NCBI GenBank assembly: GCA_023382435.1
Contig: JAHDVS010000004.1
Location: 49,292 to 89,895, forward strand
Direction: 5' to 3'
Length of the DNA: 40,604 nucleotides
Source of the DNA: Thermoleophilia bacterium
GTDB lineage: Bacteria; Actinomycetota; Thermoleophilia; Gaiellales; Gaiellaceae
The translations under genes were made by a program, and so were the position numbers. This document shows positions 7,447-15,094 of this stretch, in pieces (position 1 is the first letter of the stretch; each line of letters starts with the position of its first letter). The notes below the pieces were generated by a model. It had not been told where the DNA came from. It worked only from the letters and a program-made list of their open reading frames with translations, and made no database searches.

Positions 7447-7498
7447 GTCAGGTCTTGCATCGTGCGACCCCGGCCCGTTGCGCGATGCAAGACCTGAC
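7447..7498. repeat. REP-like inverted repeat, left flank of the restriction cassette
   Basis: Arms GTCAGGTCTTGCATCG (7447-7462) and CGATGCAAGACCTGAC (7483-7498) are perfect 16-bp complements around a 20-nt GC-rich loop. A near-identical element lies at 10139-10196 and half copies at about 10787 and 12436. No transposase is visible, so I infer a non-autonomous REP/MITE-like element. As RNA it would fold into a strong hairpin and could act as a terminator behind tRNA-Asp. Confidence 0.85.
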
Positions 7499-7598
7499 TC
7501 CCTGCTGTGCAATCAAGCCGTCGGGCTCCGTCCGGCACGCTCGATACGGTCCCAGAACACATGTTCGTTTCGTCAGCAGCCTCTCATAGGATTGCTCT

Positions 7599-8795
7599 GT
7601 GGCTCTTGAAGTGACCCAGCCCGCGTCGCTCGACACGGGTAGCGAAGCCCCTCTCTCCGTCGCCGGCCTGTTCGCGGGCATCGGGGGAATCGAAGTCGGT
7701 CTTCACCGTGCGGGGCACGAGACCGTCGCTCTCTGCGAGATCGAACCGTCTGCCAACGTGGTGCTGCGATCGCACTTCCCGAGCATCCCGCTCACGGCCG
7801 ACATCCGCGAACTCGAAGCACTCCCCGAGGTCGGTCTCTGTACAGCGGGCTTCCCGTGCCAGGACCTGAGCCAGGCGGGCAAGACGGTGGGAATCCGGGG
7901 ACAGAACTCCGGCCTCGTCGCCGAGGTGTTCAGGTTGATCGAGAAGGCTGACCCGCGCTGGCTCCTGCTCGAGAACGTGCCATTCATGCTCCAGTTGGAC
8001 CGCGGCGAGGCGATGCGCTTCCTCACGCGCTCGTTGGAGAGACTCGGGTTCGCTTGGGCGTATCGGGTCGTGGACACCCGGGCATTCGGCCTTCCGCAAC
8101 GCCGACAGCGTGTGATCCTGCTCGCGTCTCGCTCCCGCGACCCGCGCGAGGTGCTCTTCGTCGGCGACGTGGGCGAGTCAGAGTGGCCCGATCACTCCGA
8201 GGTTGCCTGCGGTTTCTACTGGACAGAGGGTGTACGTGGGCTCGGTTGGGCGATCGACGCCATCCCGACGCTCAAGGGAGGATCGACGATCGGGATTGCG
8301 TCTCCCCCCGCCATCAGGTTCACCGATGGCCTCGTGGGGACTCCCGACATCCGAGACGCAGAGCGCCTACAGGGATTCGACACCGACTGGACTGCACCAG
8401 CTGTCGAAGGCCGCGGGCGCTCTGGCTCCCGATGGAAGCTCGTCGGCAACGCCGTCAGTGTCCCGGTCGCGGAGTGGGTAGGGACGCGGCTCCGAAGCCC
8501 GATGCCATACGACGGCACCAACGACGAGGCGCTTCCCCCGGGCGCGCCGTGGCCGAAGGCGGCTTGGGGCACCGGTGGCGAGGTGCGGAAGGTGGATCTG
8601 TCACCTTGGCCGGTTCGGTACGAGTACCGGTCGCTGGAGAGCTTCCTGGCGTACGAGCCGGCCCCCCTCTCGGAACGAGCGACTCGAGGCTTTCTCGGAC
8701 GTACGCGATCTTCGTCGCTGAGGTTCCCGCCGGGATTCCTCGACGAGGTCGAGGCATACCTGGCAACCGTACGGGTCGAGTCGCTCTTCGTCTAG
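7599..8795 (+). CDS. DNA (cytosine-5) methyltransferase
   Basis: 398 aa from GTG 7599 (MALEVTQPASLDTGSEAPLS), with AGGA nine bases upstream. Motif I is VAGLFAGIGGIEVGL (residues 21-35), motif IV GFPCQDLSQAG with catalytic Cys87, motif VI LLENVP (125), motif VIII QRRQRVIL, and motif X VGNAVSVPVAEWVG near residue 285. It transfers methyl from SAM to C5 of cytosine. A C-terminal extension of about 100 aa follows motif X. Base composition looks lower in GC than neighbouring genes, a sign of transfer. The next two genes are a probable restriction enzyme and Vsr, so this is the modification part of a type II cassette. Recognition sequence cannot be predicted. Confidence 0.93.
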   Translation: MALEVTQPASLDTGSEAPLSVAGLFAGIGGIEVGLHRAGHETVALCEIEPSANVVLRSHFPSIPLTADIRELEALPEVGLCTAGFPCQDLSQAGKTVGIRGQNSGLVAEVFRLIEKADPRWLLLENVPFMLQLDRGEAMRFLTRSLERLGFAWAYRVVDTRAFGLPQRRQRVILLASRSRDPREVLFVGDVGESEWPDHSEVACGFYWTEGVRGLGWAIDAIPTLKGGSTIGIASPPAIRFTDGLVGTPDIRDAERLQGFDTDWTAPAVEGRGRSGSRWKLVGNAVSVPVAEWVGTRLRSPMPYDGTNDEALPPGAPWPKAAWGTGGEVRKVDLSPWPVRYEYRSLESFLAYEPAPLSERATRGFLGRTRSSSLRFPPGFLDEVEAYLATVRVESLFV

Positions 8796-8852
8796 GCGCA
8801 ACGAGCGGCAACATGCAGGAGCAGGACGCTCCGAGTCGTAGAACGTAGAGCC

Positions 8853-9692
8853 GTGGACGGGCCGACAATCATCGTCTCGAGCCTGTCCGTGCCGCACCCG
8901 AGAGGTCGCTCGAAGGCGCTGTGGCAGTACCACTCTCGATCAGACCATCACAGCAAGGTGGCGTGCTGGGCGGTGCTGTTCGACCTCCTGCAGCAGAGCG
9001 CTCTCATGCGCAGCCATGCCACAGCCGGCAAGATCGTCTTCGGCATAAACCACGAACTCCGCGACTTCGCGACCGCGAGGAAGAAGGTTCTCGACCTCGT
9101 GATCGCCCGACCGTCCGGTGCCGTGACCATGGAGACCCTCGCTGACCTCGCAGATCGGTACCGCGTTCTCCTCAACGCCGGACAGGAAGTCAAGCTCGCC
9201 CAGTTGCCGGAACTGAGACGCGCTCCTGTCGGTGCGGTCTTGATGGCGCTCGAGGCGAAGGCGGCGATGACCGAACACGTGAAGGCCCTGCCTCGTCTCT
9301 ACGACGAGTTGAACTCCAGCCACCAGACCGTGCACGGCGCCTCCCGTCAGGCGCTCGCCGTTGGGCTCGTCATGGTGAACGCGGCGCCGACGTTCATCAG
9401 CCCCGATCGCAACAAGAGACCGGGCGCGCCTGTCGTGTTCTCGAAACACTCGCAGCCGGCCGCTGCGGCGGCTGTCGTGTCAAAGGTACGCGAGATCCCG
9501 CGGCGCACGGCCAGTGCGACGGAAGGGTATGACGGGCTGGGCATCGTCGTCATCTCGTCGATCAACGACGGGAGGTCGCCGGCCCGTCTCGTCACGGGCC
9601 TGCCTGCGCCGGCGCCGGGTGACATCTTCCACTACGACAACATGATCACGCGCGTCGCGAACGAGTACGATACGACGTTCAAGTGGATCTGA
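8853..9692 (+). CDS. Probable type II restriction endonuclease (PD-(D/E)xK-like)
   Basis: 279 aa beginning MDGPTIIVSSLSVPHPRGRS. Placed 57 bp after a C5 methyltransferase and 21 bp before vsr, the normal place for the cognate endonuclease. The core segment ALEAKAAMTEHVKALPRLYD (from residue 132) contains E134-x-K136 followed by a conserved-looking PRLYDELNSSH stretch, suggesting a PD-(D/E)xK active site with D81 (KVLDLVIAR) as a possible partner. The C-terminus GDIFHYDNMITRVANEYD is compact and polar. I do not recognise a named enzyme; restriction activity is inferred from context and the ExK motif. Confidence 0.65.
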   Translation: MDGPTIIVSSLSVPHPRGRSKALWQYHSRSDHHSKVACWAVLFDLLQQSALMRSHATAGKIVFGINHELRDFATARKKVLDLVIARPSGAVTMETLADLADRYRVLLNAGQEVKLAQLPELRRAPVGAVLMALEAKAAMTEHVKALPRLYDELNSSHQTVHGASRQALAVGLVMVNAAPTFISPDRNKRPGAPVVFSKHSQPAAAAAVVSKVREIPRRTASATEGYDGLGIVVISSINDGRSPARLVTGLPAPAPGDIFHYDNMITRVANEYDTTFKWI

Positions 9693-9713
9693 CCGCTGCC
9701 TAGACTGGGCGGC

Positions 9714-10193
9714 GTGGCCAACGAGGGCACACCCGTTGCGTCCTCGCCGGATGCGCTTCGGCGGATGAAGGCTCAGCGTCAGCGCGATACAGCCTGCGAG
9801 CTCGAGCTCCGGTCGCGACTCCACAAGAGCGGGCTCCGGTTCCGCGTTCACTACCCGTTACCGGGACTTCGTCGACGGGCCGACATCGCCTTCCCGCGTC
9901 AGCGGGTAGCGGTATTCGTAGACGGGTGCTTCTGGCACGGTTGCCCTGAGCATGGCACCTGGCCGAAGCGAAACGCCGACTGGTGGCGGGAGAAGATCGA
10001 GGCAAACCGTCGTAGAGACGTGGACACGGAGCTGAGACTCAGGAAAGAGGGATGGGTCGTCGTGCGAATCTGGGAGCACGAGGATCCCCAATCGGGAGTT
10101 CGCGCCGTCGAGGAAGCCTTGCACCGCATAGGCGCTCCGGGTCAGGTCTTGCATCATGCAGACCCCCGACCCGTTGCACGATGCAAGACCTGA
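9714..10193 (+). CDS. vsr: Very short patch repair endonuclease Vsr
   Basis: 159 aa from GTG 9714. The Vsr signature is complete: DALRRMKAQRQRDTACELEL, then FRVHYPLPGLRRRADIAFP with the catalytic Asp, VFVDGCFWHGCPEH with the zinc/catalytic His and Cys, and WWREKIEANRRRD. Vsr nicks 5' of T in T:G mismatches made by deamination of 5-methylcytosine, which explains its link to the methyltransferase gene. The last ~17 residues (GQVLHHADPRPVARCKT) are encoded by the inverted repeat at 10139-10196, so the natural C-terminus was probably about APG and has been extended by the repeat. Confidence 0.93.
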   Translation: MANEGTPVASSPDALRRMKAQRQRDTACELELRSRLHKSGLRFRVHYPLPGLRRRADIAFPRQRVAVFVDGCFWHGCPEHGTWPKRNADWWREKIEANRRRDVDTELRLRKEGWVVVRIWEHEDPQSGVRAVEEALHRIGAPGQVLHHADPRPVARCKT

Positions 10194-10196
10194 CCC
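10139..10196. repeat. REP-like inverted repeat, right flank of the restriction cassette
   Basis: Arms GGGTCAGGTCTTGCATC (10139-10155) and GATGCAAGACCTGACCC (10180-10196) are perfect 17-bp complements around 24 nt. Same element as 7447-7498. It overlaps the 3' end of vsr and supplies its stop codon. The hairpin could also end transcription of the cassette. Confidence 0.85.
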
Positions 10197-10225
10197 TCGC
10201 CGCCCGCCGCTAAGCTCCTCACCCG

Positions 10226-10702
10226 ATGAGCGTGGAGCGTGAAGGCGGTTGCGCCTGCGGGGCGGTCCGCTACCGGCTCGCTTCCGAACCGCTCTTCGTC
10301 CACTGCTGCCACTGCCTCAACTGCCAGCGGCAGACGGGCAGCGCCTTCGTGATCAACCTCGTGATCGAGGCCGACCGCGTGCGGCTGCTGCAAGGCGAGC
10401 CGCGGCCGGTCGACGTCCCGCGCGACGACGGCTCGAGCCAGCGCATCTACCGCTGCCCCGACTGCCAGGTCGCGATCTACAGCGACTACGGCTGGCCGGG
10501 GATCCTGTTCGTCCGCGGCGGAACGCTCGACGATCCCGGCACCGTCGCACCGGGCGTCCACATCTTCACGCGCTCGAAGCTGCCGTGGCTCACGCTGCCG
10601 GAATCGGTTCCCGCGTTCGAGGTCTACTACGACCGGAGGGCGTTGTGGCCCGCCGCCAGCCTCGAGCGGCTCGAGGCCGTCGTGGCCGCACGCGGCGCCT
10701 GA
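10226..10702 (+). CDS. GFA/CENP-V family zinc-binding protein
   Basis: 158 aa beginning MSVEREGGCACGAVRYRLAS. Zinc-ligand cysteines are arranged as in the glutathione-dependent formaldehyde-activating (GFA) family: GCACG, then HCCHCLNCQRQTGSAF, then YRCPDCQVAIYSDYG. The TGSAFVINLVIEADRV stretch and the C-terminal SKLPWLTLPESVPAFEVYYD are also typical. Despite the family name, most members are not proven formaldehyde enzymes, so only zinc binding and fold are safe. It stands alone between the restriction cassette and the debris zone. Confidence 0.88.
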   Translation: MSVEREGGCACGAVRYRLASEPLFVHCCHCLNCQRQTGSAFVINLVIEADRVRLLQGEPRPVDVPRDDGSSQRIYRCPDCQVAIYSDYGWPGILFVRGGTLDDPGTVAPGVHIFTRSKLPWLTLPESVPAFEVYYDRRALWPAASLERLEAVVAARGA

Positions 10703-10786
10703 GCGTCGCGCCGCCTACCGGCGTGAACTGCTGCCTGGCGCTTCTCGCGTCGAGGGTAAGCGGGCCCGCTGGGCGGGGTTCGTGAC

Positions 10787-10836
10787 GCGATGCAAGGCCG
10801 GCCTGATTCCCCTGCGCAGCCGATCTGACCCCGTCC
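10787..10836. repeat. Degenerate half copy of the REP-like element
   Basis: CGCGATGCAAGGCCGG followed by CCTGATTCCCCTGCGCAG and later CTGACCCCGTCC resembles the right arm and outer flank of the elements at 7483 and 12436, with a few extra bases inside the arm. It abuts the SDR remnant that follows, which suggests that insertion of the element cut that gene. Confidence 0.45.
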
Positions 10837-10920
10837 AACCTGGCGACCCCGCCGCTCGACGCAAACGTGCAGTTCCTGAGGGTGATGGCGACGAAGATGC
10901 CGTTCGTCGGGCGCGGCTGA
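10837..10920 (+). pseudogene. 3' remnant of a short-chain dehydrogenase gene
   Basis: The frame ending at TGA 10918 reads NLATPPLDANVQFLRVMATK then MPFVGRG. This matches the very C-terminus of the intact SDR at 15091-15834 ([20 protein letters not shown] then PFIGRG) at about 80% of positions. No N-terminal or central SDR sequence precedes it. It is therefore the broken end of a paralogue, probably truncated by the adjoining repeat. Not expected to be translated as a functional product. Confidence 0.75.
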
Positions 10921-10948
10921 AGCGCCGCCGACGCGCCGCCGGGGCTCC

Positions 10949-11371
10949 TCACCCGCCGAGCAGCCGCGCCAGCGCGCGCCGGTCGAGCGGATCGACGCGC
11001 CGGAGGCCTCGCACCGCGTCGAAGTCGGCGTCGGCGCTGACGATCGTGCCGATCCCGTTCTCGAGACAGGTGGCAACGTGGATACGGTCGTTTGCGCCGA
11101 GCGTCTCCGCGTCGAGCGCGAGCGCCCGTGCGACCACCTCGTCTGTGACCGCGAGGAGCGGCGTGAAAACCGTGTAGGCGGTACGCGTGAGCCCCGCGAG
11201 CTCGCCGATGCGCCCGGAGAGCTCGAGGTGCCACACCTCCTCGAGCGCGGCGGTCGACGTTCGGCCTTCGGCACCCTCGCCGATCGCATCCATCAGCTCT
11301 GCGCATGCCGACCGCATGGCCCCGCCGGTCGCCGTGTAGACGACGACGTTCGCATCGACGAAGAACGCCAT
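10949..11371 (-). CDS. vapC: VapC-family PIN-domain toxin
   Basis: 140 aa beginning MAFFVDANVVVYTATGGAMR. PIN-domain acidic residues are in place: D6 (FVDAN), E near residue 44 (ALEEVWHLE), D in LGANDRIHVATCLENG and D in IVSADADFD. PIN toxins are Mg-dependent ribonucleases that cut tRNA, rRNA or mRNA. The gene starts two bases after the stop of a ribbon-helix-helix antitoxin, the usual antitoxin-first order. Confidence 0.9.
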   Translation of the reverse strand: MAFFVDANVVVYTATGGAMRSACAELMDAIGEGAEGRTSTAALEEVWHLELSGRIGELAGLTRTAYTVFTPLLAVTDEVVARALALDAETLGANDRIHVATCLENGIGTIVSADADFDAVRGLRRVDPLDRRALARLLGG

Positions 11372-11373
11372 CG

Positions 11374-11637
11374 TCAGCCAGGCCGGACGAGCGGGAAGTC
11401 GCGCTCCCGTTCCTCCTCGACGATCGCCTCGAGCTCCTCGACCGGAAGGTACTTCCCCTTCATCGCCTTCATCGCCTTGACGGCGTCACGACGCTCGTCT
11501 CGAGTCGGTCCGGCGAGCGTCGTGTCGATGGCTTCGCGGACGACCGTGGCGACGGAGCTCCCGCGACGCCTGGCCTCCGTCTCGAGCCGCCGACGCTGCT
11601 CGGGTGAGATGAGGATCTGCAGACGCTCCGTAAGCAT
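11374..11637 (-). CDS. Ribbon-helix-helix antitoxin partner of VapC
   Basis: 87 aa from ATG 11637. The N-terminus MLTERLQILISPEQRRRLET and the following EARRRGSSVATVVREAID have the beta-strand plus two-helix pattern of CopG/Arc DNA-binding antitoxins; the acidic C-terminus (VEELEAIVEEERERDFPLVR) fits a toxin-neutralising tail. The open frame extends far upstream but into unrelated debris, so the ATG is chosen. It likely represses its own promoter; TATGCT just upstream could be a -10. Confidence 0.85.
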   Translation of the reverse strand: MLTERLQILISPEQRRRLETEARRRGSSVATVVREAIDTTLAGPTRDERRDAVKAMKAMKGKYLPVEELEAIVEEERERDFPLVRPG

Positions 11638-11649
11638 GCTCACAGCATA

Positions 11650-11770
11650 CACATCTAAGCCCGAAGCAGCCGAGTCGTCGACCGTGAACGTCTTCGTCAC
11701 AGCCGCCGCCTGCTGGCCGCCCGCCTCGTAGACGACAATCGTCTTCGTGTGGTCACCCGCCTGTCGCGCG
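11650..11770 (-). pseudogene. Remnant of an Ig-like repeat domain
   Basis: In frame with the antitoxin but upstream of its start, the minus strand reads AGDHTKTIVVYEAGGQQAAA then VTKTFTVDD. This resembles the last strands of bacterial Ig-like/PKD-type extracellular repeats (pattern AGxHTxTVxxxDxAGNxA followed by VTRTFTVD). There is no start codon, signal or further repeat, so it is gene debris now sitting in the antitoxin promoter region. Confidence 0.4.
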
Positions 11771-11795
11771 CGACGCCCACCCTGCGGAGACCGTC

Positions 11796-12192
11796 TCAGT
11801 TGAGCTCCGGCGGCGCCGACCGGAGCCGGTCGCGAGCAAGCCTCGCCGCGCGCAACTCGATGCGCGTTCGCCGGTGAAGATCCTCGGCCAGCCGCCTGAC
11901 GATCGCTCGTGCGACCGAGCTCCTCCCGCCGCGCCCCTCGAGGTCGGCGAGCGCGGCCTCCGCGTCGGCCACGCCCAGCTCGCACCGCGCCGAGCGCCGG
12001 TGCCGCGAGCCCCTCGTCCCAGAGGTATGGCGTCATCCGCCGTGTCTCCCGCTCAACCTCCCTGGGATCCCCGCCGGCGAGTGCCAGCGAGACGAAGCTC
12101 AGACACGCGTGGCAGATGTCCACGTCGAGACCGAGGTCGAGCAGCTTCGCGAGCGCGTCGGCCCGAGCCTGCGAAAGCGGACGGGCCGTCAC
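11796..12192 (-). pseudogene. Frameshifted gene of unknown function
   Basis: From GTG 12192 the minus strand reads VTARPLSQARADALAKLLDL, then GLDVDICHACLSFVSLALAG, then REVERETRRMTPYLWDEG, clearly protein-like with a C-H-A-C motif. Near 11985 the sense moves to another frame, continuing CELGVADAEAALADLEGRGG, then SSVARAIVRRLAEDLHRRTR, and ending APPELN at stop 11798. A one-base shift has split the gene, unless it is a sequencing error. Joined, the product would be about 130 aa, largely helical. No family recognised. Confidence 0.5.
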
Positions 12193-12435
12193 CACACCTC
12201 CGGCATGGGCCTGGAATCCGCCACAACCCCAGGGAAGCACAGGCGGTGTGACGTGTCCGTTCCGGCGGTGGAACGAAAGGGAACTCTCGACACGGTCGTC
12301 CTCGCGCCGGCGCCCGACGGTCCGATCGCGGTCGCCCAGGCGCGCTTGCCGAGGAGCTCGGTCGCCTCGACCTCGGGAGGCTCCGACGTCAGATCCGTCA
12401 GGACGGGCGAATCGCCGAGTCACGACGGGGCCGAC

Positions 12436-12466
12436 GCGATGCAAGACCTGATTCCCTGCTGCGCCG
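12436..12466. repeat. Half copy of the REP-like element
   Basis: CGATGCAAGACCTGATTCCC followed by TGCTGCGC repeats the right arm and outer flank of the element at 7483 almost base for base (there CGATGCAAGACCTGACTCCC then TGCTGTGC). The left arm is absent. The remaining 12193-12435 shows only weak protein-like traces on both strands and nothing I can assign. Confidence 0.6.
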
Positions 12467-12538
12467 TCGATCCGGCTCGGGGGTGTCGCGGCGGAACGTG
12501 GAGTACCTGACCCCCTCCAGGGCAGGTCGAACGTACGG

Positions 12539-12649
12539 CTAGCCCGGGAGCAGGCGACGCCAGAGCGGCCGCTCGCGCCGCACCCGCTCCTCGGCGATCT
12601 TCCGCCGGTGATAGGCCATGCGCTGCAGTAGGCGCTCGCTGCTCGACAT
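12539..12649 (-). CDS. 36-aa basic peptide coupled to the serpin gene
   Basis: Starts at ATG 12649, two bases after the serpin TAG, and ends at 12539. The product (MSSSERLLQRMAYHRRKIAE, then ERVRRERPLWRRLLPG) is a strongly basic amphipathic helix with no membrane segment. The tight spacing suggests translational coupling with the serpin. No family recognised; it could also be chance, but the frame is compact and coding-like. Confidence 0.5.
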   Translation of the reverse strand: MSSSERLLQRMAYHRRKIAEERVRRERPLWRRLLPG

Positions 12650-12651
12650 CG

Positions 12652-13989
12652 CTAGCCCGCCGGGTTCGTGACGCGGCCGAGGAAGAGGACGGCGCCGGTC
12701 TCGCGGTCGCGCAGCGCGTAGAGGAACGGCCGGTCAACGGTGACAGAGATCGGCTCGGGCTTCGGCTCGGGGGCGGCGGTCGCCTCCATGCCGACGGCGG
12801 TTGCCGCGGCCGCCTCGGTGCCGGCCTCGTCGACCGTGATGTTCGCCTGGTGGATGACGAAGCCGATCCGCAGCGGCTCGTCGGCGGTCATGCCGGTGAA
12901 GTCGGCCCCGTCCGTGAACGCGGTCGGCATGCCGAGCGCGGCCAGCGCGGCCGATAGCTCGACCCGGGTCTCGATGTCCCACTTCGGCAGCAGCAGCACG
13001 ACGTCGGTCGGGCCGACCGCGCCCGCCGCCTCGTCGATCAGGCCGGCGGCGAGCCCGCTCTCGACGGTGGCCAGCTCGCCCTCGTCGGGGAGGAGCACCA
13101 GCATCGCGAGTGCCTCGCCGGCGTAGGGCAGTTCGACCGCCTGCCAGCCGCTGCCGCGCGCGTAAGCCATTGTCTCGTCGTGTCGCGCCATGACCGGCAA
13201 CTCGACGGTGGAGCCGTCGAGCAGCGTGAACGGCTCGGGTCGGGTCGCGTCGACCGCGAACGGGGTCGCCCACGGCGCTTTCAGGTAGATCGCGTTCACG
13301 AGGACGAGGCGTGTCAGGGCGTTGACCATTCCGGGGCCGAGGAGCTCGGGGATGCGACCGCGCGTCTCCTCGCCGACCCAGCCGTTCACCACGATCCGGG
13401 CGGCCTCCGGGTCGGCGACGAAGTCGGCGAGTCGCACGCCCACTCCGTACTCGCGCGCGAGCACGTCGAGGAAGGCCTCCTGCCACGTGAGCGTCCGCTG
13501 TCCCCAGACCGCGTTGGCGATCGACAGCTCGACGCTGGCCGGCTCGCCGAGCACGTCGACCGTGCCGCTACGCGCCTCGAGCGCCCGCGTGAGCCCGTTC
13601 AGCGCGTGGTGGATCGCGTCCGGGTCGTCCAGGTGCAGGACGGCGTCCAGCTCCGAGGCGGTCGTGCCCGCGGCGCCCGCCCGCGTCATGGCGAGCGCGA
13701 CGAGGATGCTGGCCGGCGAGAAGACGAGGTTGTCGTCGCTCGCGGCGGCGAGCGACGCGTAGAGGTCGGCGCCGAACGCGCCGATCGAGCGGGCACCGGG
13801 TGCGGCGTCGCCGGCGGCGGCAGGAGCCCGCTCGACGCTCGCGATCGCGAGGACATCGCCGTCGGAGGGCGTGGGCCCCGGCTCGGTGGACGGCGCCGGC
13901 GACGGCTCATCCGGCCCGCCGCAGCCGCCGAGTAGCCACACTCCGGCAGGTGCGGCGAGGCAGAGCAGGAAGTCTCGGCGGCTCAGCAT
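12652..13989 (-). CDS. Serpin-family protease inhibitor, Tat-exported lipoprotein
   Basis: 445 aa from ATG 13989. Residues 1-25 contain a twin-arginine motif (SRRDFL) and a lipobox (LGGC, Cys23), so the protein is probably exported folded and lipid-anchored. The rest is a full serpin: NLVFSPASILVALAMTRAGA, ANAVWGQ, LVLVNAIYLKAPWATPF, and the C-terminal DRPFLYALRDRETGAVLFLG then RVTNP. The reactive-loop hinge EAGTEAAAAT has the small residues needed for loop insertion, so it should be an inhibitor. Counting from the hinge puts P1-P1' near MEAT-AA, suggesting elastase- or subtilisin-like targets (inference). Confidence 0.93.
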   Translation of the reverse strand: MLSRRDFLLCLAAPAGVWLLGGCGGPDEPSPAPSTEPGPTPSDGDVLAIASVERAPAAAGDAAPGARSIGAFGADLYASLAAASDDNLVFSPASILVALAMTRAGAAGTTASELDAVLHLDDPDAIHHALNGLTRALEARSGTVDVLGEPASVELSIANAVWGQRTLTWQEAFLDVLAREYGVGVRLADFVADPEAARIVVNGWVGEETRGRIPELLGPGMVNALTRLVLVNAIYLKAPWATPFAVDATRPEPFTLLDGSTVELPVMARHDETMAYARGSGWQAVELPYAGEALAMLVLLPDEGELATVESGLAAGLIDEAAGAVGPTDVVLLLPKWDIETRVELSAALAALGMPTAFTDGADFTGMTADEPLRIGFVIHQANITVDEAGTEAAAATAVGMEATAAPEPKPEPISVTVDRPFLYALRDRETGAVLFLGRVTNPAG

Positions 13990-14116
13990 GCTGGTTGGAC
14001 GGCCGACGGGACGCACCGGTTCCCGCCGGCGCCACGCCCCGAGTGTCCGGAGTGCAGTCTGGCACCGCGCGAGGATGGGACGGCAGCTCCCGCCACGCCG
14101 ACTACGATTCACCGCC

Positions 14117-15094
14117 GTGCGCATCCTCGTCACCGGTGGCGCGGGCATGCTCGGGCGCAAGCTCGCCGAGCGTCTCGCGCGTGACGGCGAGCTCGGGGGC
14201 GAGCGGATCTCGCGCCTCGTGCTTGCCGACCTGGCCACGCCCGGCGCGCCCGAGGGGGCGGGGCCCGAGGTCGCCGCGGTCGCCTGCGACCTTGCCGCTC
14301 CGGGCGTCGCGGAGAAGCTGCTGGCGGATCGCCCCGAGGTGGTCTTCCACCTGGCCGCGGTCGTCTCGGGCGAGGCCGAGACCGACTTCGAGAAGGGCTA
14401 CCGCGTCAACCTGGACGGGACGCGCCTCCTGCTCGACGCGATCCGGGCTGACCCCGGGTACCGCCCGCGGCTCGTCTTCGCCTCGTCGATCGCCGTCTTC
14501 GGGGCGCCGTTCCCGGACGTGATCGGCGACGACTTCCACACGGCGCCGCTGACGAGCTACGGGACGCAGAAGGCGATCGGGGAGCTGCTCGTCTCCGACT
14601 ACTCGCGCCGCGGTTTCCTCGACGGGGTCGCGATCCGGCTGCCGACGATCTGCGTGCGGCCGGGCGGGCCGAACCGGGCGGCGTCAGGCTTCTTCTCGTC
14701 GATCATCCGCGAGCCTCTGAGCGGCCAGGTGGCGCTCTTGCCGGTCGCGGACGATGTACGCCACACCCACGCCTCGCCGCGGGCTGCGGTCGGCTTCTTC
14801 CTGCGCGCCGCGACCGTCGAGGAGGGCGCGCTGCGCGAGCGCCGCTGCCTGACGATGCCGGGCGTCTCCGCGACCGTCGGCGAGCAGCTCGAGGCGCTAC
14901 GCCGCGTCGCGGGAGACGGGGCCGTCTCTCTCGTCCGGCGCGAGCCCGACGAGCTCGTCGCGCGGATCGTCGCCGGCTGGCCGCAGCGCGTCGACGCAGG
15001 GCGCGCCCGCGAGCTCGGCTTCCGGGCGGAGACGAGCTTCGAGGAGATCGTGCGCGTCCACGTCGAGGACGAGCTCGGCGGGCGGATCCCGTGA
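14117..15094 (+). CDS. denD: D-erythronate dehydrogenase (NAD-dependent epimerase/dehydratase family)
   Basis: 325 aa from GTG 14117; the open frame further upstream is the shadow of the serpin leader. Extended SDR with Rossmann motif [16 protein letters not shown], then [20 protein letters not shown], the catalytic SSIAVFG and [20 protein letters not shown], and [13 protein letters not shown]. [14 protein letters not shown] and [12 protein letters not shown] are characteristic of DenD, which oxidises D-erythronate to 2-oxo-tetronate in four-carbon acid sugar catabolism. No denK/otnK-type kinase or aldolase is adjacent in the window. Its stop overlaps the next gene as GTGA. Confidence 0.82.
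   Translation: MRILVTGGAGMLGRKLAERLARDGELGGERISRLVLADLATPGAPEGAGPEVAAVACDLAAPGVAEKLLADRPEVVFHLAAVVSGEAETDFEKGYRVNLDGTRLLLDAIRADPGYRPRLVFASSIAVFGAPFPDVIGDDFHTAPLTSYGTQKAIGELLVSDYSRRGFLDGVAIRLPTICVRPGGPNRAASGFFSSIIREPLSGQVALLPVADDVRHTHASPRAAVGFFLRAATVEEGALRERRCLTMPGVSATVGEQLEALRRVAGDGAVSLVRREPDELVARIVAGWPQRVDAGRARELGFRAETSFEEIVRVHVEDELGGRIP

Noticed and set aside
7358-10196. Integrative element with integrase at tRNA-Asp
   Set aside because: No integrase, recombinase or direct repeat of the tRNA 3' end is present; only inverted repeats flank the cassette.
7447-12466. CRISPR array from the recurring GTCAGGTCTTGCATC sequence
   Set aside because: Copies are palindromic, kilobases apart and irregular, with genes between them; no spacers or cas genes.
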